In this document: piece after piece, positions 40,589 through 48,009 of the stretch
Numbering within the stretch: the stretch's first letter is position 1
Layout: each line of letters opens with the position of its first letter
Source: Bradyrhizobium erythrophlei
GTDB taxonomy: Bacteria; Pseudomonadota; Alphaproteobacteria; Rhizobiales; Xanthobacteraceae
DNA: 64,000 nt
Direction: 5' to 3'
Assembly (NCBI RefSeq): GCF_900142985.1
Contig: NZ_LT670849.1
Span: forward strand, 1,674,001 to 1,738,000
Notes under the pieces: model-generated
What the model saw: only the letters and a program-made list of their open reading frames with translations
What the model was told of the DNA's origin: nothing
Databases searched by the model: none
Program-made: the position numbers and the translations under genes

Positions 40589-41080
40589 TCAGTTCTGGGG
40601 CTGATCGTCGGACGGCGGCGTCGGACGGGTGCGGTGCTGCGCCATGAACGCATCGAACTCTTCCTTGTCCTTGGCGTGACGCAAACGGTCGAGGAAGTTC
40701 TTGAATTCGACCTGCTCCTCTTCGAGCCGCTTCAGCGTATCGGCACGGTATTCGTCGAAAGCGCGGTTGCCGCTCGAGCGCGGGCCGAAGCCGAAACCGC
40801 GCTGATAAGCTTGCCAGGTTTCCATGTGGTTGCGCATCCGCTCCATCTTGTACTGCATCCGCTCCATCTTGTGCGCCCAGCGATCTTGATGACTCCAGCA
40901 ACCCATTTTTCTGCTCCCGAGTGTGAAAAAGAGAAGGGCAAGGCCGATCGGCCACCAGATGAAGAAGCCGAGAATCGTCACGGCGATCCAGCCGGGATGC
41001 CAAGGCGTCTCGAGCATGCGGGGGCGGTGGTACTCTTCGGTCGGGCCGCGCCATCGATTGACATCTGCGGTGTAGGCCAT
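40589..41080 (-). CDS. DUF2852 membrane protein
   Basis: About 163 residues. One hydrophobic stretch (WIAVTILGFFIWWPIGLALLFF, about 27-48 in full) is followed by a helical, Met/Arg-rich part (MERMQYKMERMRNHMETWQ) and a charged C-terminus. The family has no known function. The ATG at 41080 is directly after GGAGAGGGAA. A TetR operator (41111-41129) lies 31 bases upstream, matching one at the adjacent TetR gene, so it is probably repressed by that regulator. Confidence 0.85.
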   Translation of the reverse strand: MAYTADVNRWRGPTEEYHRPRMLETPWHPGWIAVTILGFFIWWPIGLALLFFTLGSRKMGCWSHQDRWAHKMERMQYKMERMRNHMETWQAYQRGFGFGPRSSGNRAFDEYRADTLKRLEEEQVEFKNFLDRLRHAKDKEEFDAFMAQHRTRPTPPSDDQPQN

Positions 41081-41110
41081 TTCCCTCTCCATCGGCGAAT
41101 GCCGTTGTGA

Positions 41111-41129
41111 ATGTAAATAACATTTACAT
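41111..41129. promoter_or_regulatory. TetR-type operator ATGTAAA-N5-TTTACAT
   Basis: The palindrome ATGTAAATAACATTTACAT lies 31 bases before the DUF2852 start. The same arms with the same spacing recur at 41967-41985, at the start of the TetR gene. Confidence 0.75.
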
Positions 41130-41182
41130 ACGTAAACCGTTCCAGTTTTTTGTCAAGCTGGGCGGACGCGCGCCCGGCTAAA

Positions 41183-41968
41183 TTATTTTGGGCGGCCCCA
41201 GGGACCCGATGAAGGCCCCTGTGGAGGATCGGGTGGCAAGGGCGGCGGCCCCGGAGGCGCTTTCCCCTGATTTTTCGCCTGATCTTTCCCTTGATCTTTG
41301 CCGTGGGCTTCCTGCGCCGCTGACCGGCGGTCGGTCATAAAACCGAGGCCGCGCAAATAGATCAGCACTTCGGCTTCCAGAAGTTCCTCGGCCGACATCG
41401 GCAGCTTGCGCCGCGCCGCATCCCCACGGGCAAACAGCGACGCCACGCCGTGTGACATCGACCATATGTGAAGCGCCATCATCAGCGCCGGCGGCCGCGG
41501 CGAACCGGGTGGCGCCAGCGCGGCGAGGCGCTCGGCAGCAGCACGGATCACGGCAAAGGCGCGCTCGGCCGCAGCGTGCAAGCCCGCGCTGACGTCGGCC
41601 GCCAGCCCGGATTCGAACATCGCGGAATAGAACGCCGGCTTCTCGCGCGCGAAAGCGAGATAGGCTTTGCCGACCCGCTCGAACGCCGACACGGTATCGG
41701 GCCGCCCATCATCCCAGGCTTCCGACAGAGCGGATTCGAACTGCTCGAAACCGCGTTGCGCGATGTTCGACAGCAATTCGTCCCGGTCGCGAAAATGCCG
41801 GTACGGAGCCGCCGGACTGACACCGGCGATCCGCGCGGCGTCGGCAAAGGTGAAGCCGGCCGCACCTTTCGTGGCAATGAGGTCGAGCGCCGCTTGCAGC
41901 AGCGCCTCCTTGAGATTGCCGTGGTGATAGCCGCGCTCGGTGCGGCCGGGGTCTTTGCGCCAGCTCAT
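41183..41968 (-). CDS. TetR regulator with WHG-type C-terminal domain
   Basis: About 261 residues. The HTH (FTFADAARIAGVSPAAPYRHF) is within residues 25-75. The C-terminal region ALMMALHIWSMSHGVASLF is typical of the WHG (TetR_C_33) type. The C-terminal tail is Pro/Lys-rich (APPGPPPLPPDPP). The ATG at 41968 overlaps a copy of the operator and has no good ribosome-binding site, so the transcript could be leaderless. It is predicted to repress itself and the DUF2852 gene. Confidence 0.85.
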   Translation of the reverse strand: MSWRKDPGRTERGYHHGNLKEALLQAALDLIATKGAAGFTFADAARIAGVSPAAPYRHFRDRDELLSNIAQRGFEQFESALSEAWDDGRPDTVSAFERVGKAYLAFAREKPAFYSAMFESGLAADVSAGLHAAAERAFAVIRAAAERLAALAPPGSPRPPALMMALHIWSMSHGVASLFARGDAARRKLPMSAEELLEAEVLIYLRGLGFMTDRRSAAQEAHGKDQGKDQAKNQGKAPPGPPPLPPDPPQGPSSGPWGRPK

Positions 41969-41985
41969 GTAAATAGCTTTTACAT
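41967..41985. promoter_or_regulatory. TetR-type operator at its own start
   Basis: ATGTAAATAGCTTTTACAT covers the TetR start codon (41966-41968) and the bases ahead of it. The arms and the 5-base spacer equal those at 41111-41129, which predicts autorepression. Confidence 0.75.
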
Positions 41986-42083
41986 GAAGCCAGCCACGAT
42001 TAGAAGCCCGTGCGCCGCCAGCAAGCGGACCCACGGACTTCAAACCAGAACGCGGTTAGCGGACTTCTCGCCCCGAAGGCGAC

Positions 42084-42161
42084 CTAGTGGAGCGGATTTG
42101 ACATTCGCTACCCCATAGCCGCGCATTCGCAATGCGAATGTCAAATCCGAAACTCCACTAG
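42084..42161. repeat. palindromic repeat, copy 2
   Basis: 78 bases. The left arm CTAGTGGAG plus GGATTTGACATTCGC (with one C between) pairs with the right arm GCGAATGTCAAATCC ... CTCCACTAG. The loop holds ATAGCCGCGCATTCGCAAT. It lies between the TetR gene and the YCII pair. Confidence 0.92.
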
Positions 42162-42175
42162 AAACCTATATTTGG

Positions 42176-42244
42176 TAGTGGTCCTCTGATTCTAACATTC
42201 GCAAAAGTGGCCGCCGAGAAGGGATGCGAATGTTCGGACCACTA
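42176..42244. repeat. palindromic repeat, variant copy 3
   Basis: 69 bases with outer arms TAGTGGTCC/GGACCACTA and inner arms AACATTCGC/GCGAATGTT. The final CTA of the right arm is the stop codon (TAG on the minus strand) of the gene ending at 42242. It lies 14 bases from copy 2. Confidence 0.88.
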
Positions 42245-42607
42245 GCCGCCCGGGATCGGGAGCACCGGCATGACTTCCACGGACTCGCCGGGGAAGATCG
42301 AGAAATGCGGATGGTCCTCGAACATCTTCGCCGCCGCTTCATGCGAGGCCGCACGGACCACCGTGAAGGCGCCCATCGCGTTGGTGACGTCGGCAATGCC
42401 CTGGGCATCGACTTTCTTGGTCTTGCCGAGAGGCCCGCCCATCTGGACGAGGGACGCCTGATGCTTCTCGACCCAGGCCTTCCACGCGGCCATCCCGCGT
42501 ATCTCGCGCGCTTTTCGCTCGGTCTCGGACAGCGCGTTCCACGCCGTCCACTTCGCACTGTTCTTGCTGCCAAGGAAGACAGCGAGGAAGGTGTCGTTCG
42601 TGCTCAT
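42242..42607 (-). CDS. YCII-like small protein
   Basis: 121 residues of a compact alpha/beta (ferredoxin-like) protein: FLAVFLGSKNSAKWTAWN at the start and the block GAFTVVRAASHEAAAKMFEDHP near 75-96, like YCII/DGPF relatives. Its start lies 36 bases after the stop of the DGPF gene, with AGGAG upstream, so it should be in one operon. It probably belongs to the ECF42 regulon. Its stop codon lies inside a palindromic repeat arm. The function is unknown. Confidence 0.8.
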   Translation of the reverse strand: MSTNDTFLAVFLGSKNSAKWTAWNALSETERKAREIRGMAAWKAWVEKHQASLVQMGGPLGKTKKVDAQGIADVTNAMGAFTVVRAASHEAAAKMFEDHPHFSIFPGESVEVMPVLPIPGG

Positions 42608-42643
42608 CTGATTTCTCCTGGTTTGCGGTGATAAAAAATCGTT

Positions 42644-43054
42644 TCAGCACTTGGCCTGCATTTCGGTGAACCCGGCGGCGGCCTTCTGGACGTCGGGCGG
42701 GAAGTCCGTCATCTCGAAAACCTGTCGAATCTCGATGGTCTCGTTGTTGGCGGCCGGGCAACGTTTGGCCCAGGCGATCGCTTCCTCGCGCGACTTCACG
42801 TCGATCATCCAGTAGCCGCCGATCACCTCTTTCGACTCGGTGAAGGGACCATCGATGACGACCGGCTTGCCGCTCTCGAACGAGACCCGTACGCCCGAGG
42901 ACGGCGGGTGCAAACCGTCGAGGGTGATCAGGACGCCGGCTTCCTTCAGCGCCTCGTTGTATTTCATCATTGCAGCGACGGCTTCTGCCGGCGGCGTGGC
43001 GCCCGGCGCCGCGGTCTCATAGCCCCGCGGGATCATCAGCATCATAAAACGCAT
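42644..43054 (-). CDS. YCII family (DGPF) protein
   Basis: 136 residues with the signature DGPFTESKEVIGGYWMIDV near residues 67-85 and a start MRFMMLMIPRGYE. YCII/DGPF proteins are partners of ECF42 sigma factors. Upstream at 43111-43137 lies TGTCGG-N17-CGTC, the same promoter as at the sigma factor operon. The start has GGAGAA ahead. It is followed by a second YCII-like gene. Confidence 0.9.
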   Translation of the reverse strand: MRFMMLMIPRGYETAAPGATPPAEAVAAMMKYNEALKEAGVLITLDGLHPPSSGVRVSFESGKPVVIDGPFTESKEVIGGYWMIDVKSREEAIAWAKRCPAANNETIEIRQVFEMTDFPPDVQKAAAGFTEMQAKC

Positions 43055-43110
43055 CTTGTTCTCCGTTTTCGAGATCGGGAAGCCCCGGACAGGCCGGCGC
43101 TCCCCCATAT

Positions 43111-43137
43111 GACGATTGACGCCGGGCACTCCCGACA
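43111..43137 (-). promoter_or_regulatory. ECF42-type promoter (YCII pair)
   Basis: On the minus strand TGTCGG (43137-43132) is followed after 17 bases by CGTC (43114-43111). The same two boxes with the same spacing occur at 47972-47998 and 49675-49701. It is 57 bases ahead of the YCII start codon. Confidence 0.75.
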
Positions 43138-43193
43138 TGGGCCGAGGAATTATTTCAAACGACTTGGCGGCCCGGCGGGTCGCCATAGACGTC

Positions 43194-44393
43194 TCATTTC
43201 GCGGCGATCTCGCCGACCGTGGTCCAGAAATCCGAAAATACTGCCGGCGGCGTCGGCGAATCCATTACCCGCTGGGTCAAGAGAATGCCGGTGAGCTGTG
43301 CGTTCCGATCGGAATACCAGGTCGTGCCATAGCCACCGTCCCAGCCGAAGCGGCCGGGCGCGGCGTTCGGATCGTCGATCCCGGTGAAAACGGACAGGCC
43401 AAATCCCCAGCCCCGGGCGCTACCGAGGAACAATTGCGACTCGCGCTTCTCGTCCGGCACGATGGTGTTGGTCGTCATCAAACTGATGGATTCGCGCGAC
43501 AGCACGCGCGGGCTGCCCGCACCGCCAGCATCGAGCATCATCCGGGCGAAGGCGTTGAAGTCGTCCGCGGTCGAGACGAGGCCGGCTGCGCCGTTTTCAA
43601 ACACAGGCGGATTTGAAAATCGGCCCGTCACCGGAGGGTCGAAGACCTTCAACTGCCGCGCCGCGGAATCGTACATATAGGCGCTGGTGAATCGATAGTG
43701 TTTGTCTTTGGGCGCGTAGAAGGCGGTATCCTTCATGCCGAGCGGCGCAAAAATTCGCTCGTTCAGGAATTCGCCGAACGTCTTGCCTGCAACCCGCGCG
43801 ATCAGCACGCCGAGAATTTCACTGCCGGCGTTGTAGAGCCAGCGCTCGCCCGGCTGATAGACCAGCGGCAGGCTGCCGTAACGCCGCATCAGATCGTCGG
43901 GCGGAAACGACGGGAACACCGGTCCCGGCGCGAGACCCGCTTCCGCATAGGCCCGCTGAATCGGAAGACGTTCGGGGAAAACCGGAATCATGCCGTAGCC
44001 GCAATGGAAGTTAAGCAGATCGCGCAACGTGATCGCGCGGCGCGCCGGCACGGTTTGATGCACCAGCGCATCGGACCTGAGCAGCACCTTGCGATTGGCC
44101 AATTCCGGCAGCCATGGATCGACGGGGTCGTCGAGCTTCAAGCGGCCCTCCTCGACCAGCACCATCGCGGCCGCCGCCGTCACAGGCTTGGTCATCGAGG
44201 TGATGCGAAAAAGCGAATCGCGCAGCATCGAGGAACCTTCGAAGGCAAGCCGCCCGATTCCCTCGGCGTGGACTTCGCCGTGATGGCTGACCAGCATCAC
44301 GAGGCCCGGCACATCGCCGCGCTCGACGTGACCGGCCATCACACCCCGGAGCCGATCAAATCCCGCTTTCGAAATCCTGCCCTCACTCGTCAT
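43194..44393 (-). CDS. serine hydrolase, class C beta-lactamase fold
   Basis: About 399 residues. The nucleophile motif SMTK (in FRITSMTKPVTAAAAM, near residue 66) and the second motif YNAG (in GERWLYNAGSEILG) are present. Such EstB-type proteins are esterases or peptidases more often than true beta-lactamases. There is no signal peptide at the chosen start (44393), so it is likely cytosolic. It is divergent from the SDR gene. Confidence 0.88.
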   Translation of the reverse strand: MTSEGRISKAGFDRLRGVMAGHVERGDVPGLVMLVSHHGEVHAEGIGRLAFEGSSMLRDSLFRITSMTKPVTAAAAMVLVEEGRLKLDDPVDPWLPELANRKVLLRSDALVHQTVPARRAITLRDLLNFHCGYGMIPVFPERLPIQRAYAEAGLAPGPVFPSFPPDDLMRRYGSLPLVYQPGERWLYNAGSEILGVLIARVAGKTFGEFLNERIFAPLGMKDTAFYAPKDKHYRFTSAYMYDSAARQLKVFDPPVTGRFSNPPVFENGAAGLVSTADDFNAFARMMLDAGGAGSPRVLSRESISLMTTNTIVPDEKRESQLFLGSARGWGFGLSVFTGIDDPNAAPGRFGWDGGYGTTWYSDRNAQLTGILLTQRVMDSPTPPAVFSDFWTTVGEIAAK

Positions 44394-44519
44394 TCCGCCG
44401 TTTCCTTCCCGGTGATCTCTCTCTGGCGTCGGGTTCAAGGTCCTTTGCCGGGGCGCAACAAAGCAGAGCTGGGCCTTCCATGCTAGAGAGAAGGTAATGC
44501 AAGTCAGGATGGAACAGGC

Positions 44520-45308
44520 ATGACCGCTTCCTCGCAAAAAGTCGCATTGGTCACGGGCGCCGCTCGCGGCATCGGGCTTGCCGTGGCCAAACGCTTTCTC
44601 GCCGATGGCTGGCGCGTCGCACTGCTCGATGTCCTCGGTGAGCCCCTGGCAAAAAGCGTGGCCGCGCTGGCCAGGCCCGACGACACGCTAGCCCTGACTT
44701 GCGACGTTTCCGACGCCGGCGCGGTCGCTCTCGCATGTGCGGAGATCGAGCGCCGTTTCGAACGGCTTGACGCGTTGATCAACAACGCCGGCGTCGCGGT
44801 ATTCGAGCCGCTGATGGAAACCTCGGACGCGGACTGGAGCCGTGTGCTCGCGGTCAACCTCACCGGGCCATTCCTGTGCACCAAGGCCACGGTGCCCTTG
44901 ATGCGCCATCACGGCGGCGGCGCGATCGTCAACATTACTTCCATTTCGGGATTGCGCGCCTCGACGCTGCGCTCGGCCTACGGCACCAGCAAGGCGGGGC
45001 TCGCGCATCTGACCAAGCAGCTTGCGGTCGAACTCGCCGAACTCGGCATTCGTGTCAACGGCGTGGCGCCGGGACCGGTCGACACTGCGATGGCGAAGGC
45101 GGTTCACAGCGCGGAGATCCGCGCCGACTACCACGACGCGATCCCGCTTAACCGCTACGGTCTCGAGGAGGAACTGGCGGAGGCCGTGTATTTTCTTTGC
45201 AGCGACCGGGCAAGCTACATCACGGGCCAGATTCTTGCCGTCGACGGCGGCTTCGATGCGGCCGGCATCGGCCTACCGACGCTGCGCGGCGCGAGACGAA
45301 ACGGATAG
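44520..45308 (+). CDS. short-chain dehydrogenase/reductase
   Basis: 262 residues of a classical SDR. The NAD(P)-binding motif is TGAARGIG (about residues 12-19), the NNAG motif follows near 88, and the catalytic Ser-Tyr-Lys is visible as SISGLR...SAYGTSKAGL. The C-terminus DGGFDAAG is standard. The substrate is unknown. It is divergent from the serine hydrolase, 127 bases apart. Confidence 0.93.
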   Translation: MTASSQKVALVTGAARGIGLAVAKRFLADGWRVALLDVLGEPLAKSVAALARPDDTLALTCDVSDAGAVALACAEIERRFERLDALINNAGVAVFEPLMETSDADWSRVLAVNLTGPFLCTKATVPLMRHHGGGAIVNITSISGLRASTLRSAYGTSKAGLAHLTKQLAVELAELGIRVNGVAPGPVDTAMAKAVHSAEIRADYHDAIPLNRYGLEEELAEAVYFLCSDRASYITGQILAVDGGFDAAGIGLPTLRGARRNG

Positions 45309-45469
45309 AAGCCCGTCTCTCCAGCGAGCGAACTTGCTTATTTTTCGATTTCCTTCGCTGGCGCAGCGTGACCTTCGCGGCCTAACCACCTAAGATTGAT
45401 AAGCGCGGCGATGGTCCGGCGCCGTTGACAACGCTGAAACCGAACACCGGATCGGGGGAGTTTCGCGTC

Positions 45470-45759
45470 ATGTCGGGAATGCTCATCAGCCTTATCATCC
45501 AGATCATCAGTGGTGCAATCGGAGGCAACGTCGCCGCAGGCGCCGCCAAGAACATCGACCTCGGAACAATCGGAAACACCATCGCAGGCGCGATCGGCGG
45601 CGGCGCGGGGGCCAGCTTCTCGGTATGCTGATTCCGCTGCTTGCCAATTCCGCCTCGACGCCGGATATCGGCAGCATCATCGGCCAGGCAGCCGGTGGCG
45701 GAGTTGCAGGCGCTGTCCTCACCGCGATTGTCGGCGCACTGAAGAACCGCACCGCCTGA
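45470..45759 (+). pseudogene. glycine-rich small protein interrupted by a frameshift
   Basis: Starts MSGMLISLIIQIISGAIGG at 45470 with GGGGGAG upstream and continues as NIDLGTIGNTIAGAIGGGAG. At a run of five G (45607-45611) the frame shifts and stops at 45631. In the other frame the expected continuation reads GQLLGMLIPLLANSASTPDI and then GSIIGQAAGGGVAGAVLTAI up to a TGA at 45757. One extra G would join the halves into about 96 residues with tandem GG-rich segments. It could be a true mutation, phase variation, or a base-calling error in the homopolymer. Confidence 0.75.
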
Positions 45760-46020
45760 CTTGGCTGATCTACTGATCGGCTGGCATGGCTCGATCGATG
45801 CCAGAGCGCGCGCCCGGTTGGGCGCGCGAGCTGTGAATGCCTGCGCCGCGTTGCCAGGACCGCGTGGAGTCGGGCGGAACACGGTGCGGCCTTTTTCTGG
45901 CCGCATCTCTCGGCAGATCGTCGAATACACCGGAACCTTGGCGCAGGTCTTGCAATTGCCTACCCATCCTGGAGACTTTGCCCCCGAAAGACTTGGCAGT
46001 CTCGGCAAGATGGAGGGTTG

Positions 46021-46461
46021 ATGCGGAAACTTTTCGTCGGAATTTGCTCCGTCACTCTGACTTTGTGTGCGCTCGCGACATCGCCGGCTTACGCTGAAGT
46101 TCGAATCCTGGCGAGCCCGGGCGGACAGGTCGGCCCCTTTCTCGACCTGTTCGAAAAGGTGCGCGAGTCCGGTGAGCGCGTCGTCATCGACGGCCCCTGT
46201 CTTTCCGCGTGCACACTGGTGCTGAGCATGGTGCCGAGTTCGCGCATCTGCGTCACGCGCCGTGCGGTGCTCGGATTCCATGCCGCAAAGTCGATGGACC
46301 GGCGCGGCCGGATGTATACGGAGCCGGAGGCCTCAGCACTGGTGCTCCAGGCCTATCCGTCCGGCGTTCGCGACTGGATCGTTCATCGCGGCGGATTGAC
46401 CTCGCGGCTTTTGCTGTTGCGCGGCCGTGAACTCGCCGCGCTCTATCCGAGATGCCGCTGA
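46021..46461 (+). CDS. small secreted protein with a ClpP-like serine motif
   Basis: 146 residues: a signal peptide ending at about ATSPAYA, then VRILASPGGQVGPFLDLFE, and GPCLSACTLVLSMVPSSRIC, resembling the nucleophile elbow of Clp/SDH-type serine proteases. A later AVLGFHAAK could supply the His. The Cys pair may form a disulfide. This is a conserved-looking Bradyrhizobium-type family; activity is unproven. The ATG at 46021 overlaps an upstream TGA. Confidence 0.75.
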   Translation: MRKLFVGICSVTLTLCALATSPAYAEVRILASPGGQVGPFLDLFEKVRESGERVVIDGPCLSACTLVLSMVPSSRICVTRRAVLGFHAAKSMDRRGRMYTEPEASALVLQAYPSGVRDWIVHRGGLTSRLLLLRGRELAALYPRCR

Positions 46462-46483
46462 CCAATCCGTTTCGCGGAACGCC

Positions 46484-46894
46484 CTACATCCCTTGCAGCG
46501 GCGAGTTCACCATCCAGGGGATGCCGAACTGGTCGATGCACATGCCAAAGCCCTTGGAGAAGAAGGTCTTGCCGAACGGCATGTTGAGGCTGCCGCCTTC
46601 GGCCAGTGCATTGAACTTGCGCTCGGCTTCGATGGGATCGTTGATCGTTAGCGAGACCGCAAAACCCTGCGGCTTGTGAAAATGCTCCGGCGGAGAATCC
46701 GAGGCCATCAGCACCTGGCTGCCGATCGACATGCGCGCATGCATGATCAGTTTCTCCCGGCCCGGCCCTGGCTTCATATCTTCGGGCCCTTCATCGGCAC
46801 GCAACATCATTTCGATTTTGCCGCCGAGCACCTTTTCGTAAAACTTGAAGGCGGCCTCGCAATTGTCGTTGTAAAACAGATAGGGATTGAGCAT
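46484..46894 (-). CDS. PhnB-like VOC family protein
   Basis: 136 residues of the glyoxalase/VOC fold: NPYLFYNDNCEAAFKFYEKV at the start and GKTFFSKGFGMCIDQFGIPW near the end. PhnB-type proteins often accompany ECF42/DGPF sets. It lies 19 bases after the SRPBCC gene with AAGGAGG ahead, third in the DoxX-SRPBCC-VOC operon. The substrate is unknown. Confidence 0.9.
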   Translation of the reverse strand: MLNPYLFYNDNCEAAFKFYEKVLGGKIEMMLRADEGPEDMKPGPGREKLIMHARMSIGSQVLMASDSPPEHFHKPQGFAVSLTINDPIEAERKFNALAEGGSLNMPFGKTFFSKGFGMCIDQFGIPWMVNSPLQGM

Positions 46895-46913
46895 CGCGTC
46901 CTCCTTGGGTTTC

Positions 46914-47462
46914 TCAGGCCTTCTTTTCAGCGAGCGTTTTCAGGTTGGCGAGACCGGTTTCGAAATCCCTGCCGATCATCTTGTCGAAGTCCATGAACAC
47001 CTGCATCACCTTGGACATGAACGATGACGGGCCTCGCATCACCCAGATGACGTTGGTTGCGCCGGCCTCACGCTCCGGTACGAAGGTGAACTCGGCCGTA
47101 TTGTGAGCTTCGAACGGCTTGAGGAAGTCGAGCTTGATCGTGATTTTTGACGGCGATGAGGCGTCGAGAATTTCCATGCGGCCGGAACCGACATTCTTGT
47201 TCCCGTCCCACGCATAGACGGCGCCCTTGCCACTCTCGGCGCCACCGTAAGTGCGCTTCAGCGCGGGATCCCGGTTCTCCCACGGCGACCACTTCGTCCA
47301 CTGATGAAAATTATTGATCAGCGGGAAAACCGCTTCCGCCGGGGCCTGCATTACTGCCGACCGCTGGATAGCGAACGTAGCCGGCTTGGTCGAAGCGAGG
47401 ATCAGAACGATCGCAATCGCGATCGCCAGGATGACGGCGATGATGGCAATGATCTCAAGCAT
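46914..47462 (-). CDS. SRPBCC family protein with N-terminal membrane anchor
   Basis: 182 residues. The first 25 form a membrane helix (IIAIIAVILAIAIAIVLIL). The SRPBCC hydrophobic-pocket domain follows: FPLINNFHQWTKWSPWEN, then AYAWDGNKNVGSG-like and EFTFVPEREAGATNVIWVM. It may bind lipophilic ligands. Second gene of the putative ECF42-controlled operon, 27 bases after DoxX. Confidence 0.85.
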   Translation of the reverse strand: MLEIIAIIAVILAIAIAIVLILASTKPATFAIQRSAVMQAPAEAVFPLINNFHQWTKWSPWENRDPALKRTYGGAESGKGAVYAWDGNKNVGSGRMEILDASSPSKITIKLDFLKPFEAHNTAEFTFVPEREAGATNVIWVMRGPSSFMSKVMQVFMDFDKMIGRDFETGLANLKTLAEKKA

Positions 47463-47489
47463 GGAGTGCTCCCATTTCAGTCAACGAAA

Positions 47490-47936
47490 TTAGCGTACGA
47501 ACGGCAACAGCGAGCGCAGTCGCCCATCGCGCAACCACAGGCCGCCCCACACCATCACACCAAGATAGAACCCGAAGAGAATGTGGGTGAACAACGGACT
47601 TCCGATCCTCACATGCGAGGCCATCGCGCCACCGAGATAGCCGGTCATCAGGATCGCCCCGACGAATGCAGTCGGCGGAAAAGCGTAGAGCGCTGTGCAG
47701 ATCAGGCTGATCGCACCCAGGCATCGCGCGAGGCTTTCGCTCGAACCATAGCCCATCCTGTCCATCGTCTCCGTGACAATTGGCCACGGCACGAGCTTGA
47801 TCGCGCCATCCAGCAGCATGAACAGAATGACGAGGCCGCTTGTTGCACGGCCCAGCCAGATCGCCGGCCTCGACACCGCGGGCGTGGGCGTTCCAGGCAT
47901 GGCATTCCCGGTATAACCGACATCTTGCGTCTTCAT
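47490..47936 (-). CDS. DoxX-like membrane protein
   Basis: 148 residues with four hydrophobic segments (first: ATSGLVILFMLLDGAIKL; second: ISLICTALYAFP). The DoxX family contributes to redox or electron-transport roles in several bacteria. The start at 47936 has GGGGA ahead. Its own ECF42-type promoter (47972-47998) lies between the sigma factor stop and this gene. Confidence 0.85.
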   Translation of the reverse strand: MKTQDVGYTGNAMPGTPTPAVSRPAIWLGRATSGLVILFMLLDGAIKLVPWPIVTETMDRMGYGSSESLARCLGAISLICTALYAFPPTAFVGAILMTGYLGGAMASHVRIGSPLFTHILFGFYLGVMVWGGLWLRDGRLRSLLPFVR

Positions 47937-47971
47937 GGTCGCGTCCCCTATCGCGCATCTCATGACCTCAA

Positions 47972-47998
47972 GACGAACGGAGGAACGGCGGGCCGACA
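47972..47998 (-). promoter_or_regulatory. ECF42-type promoter (DoxX operon)
   Basis: TGTCGG (47998-47993) and CGTC (47975-47972) with a 17-base spacer on the minus strand, just after the sigma factor stop and 36 bases before the DoxX start. Confidence 0.75.
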
Positions 47999-48009
47999 GA
48001 CCCCTCAAA

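Noticed and set aside
45761..46021. 86-residue frame overlapping the start of the secreted ClpP-like gene
   Set aside because: It starts at TTG with no ribosome-binding site and shows no motif. The TGATG overlap with the next gene is suggestive but not enough.
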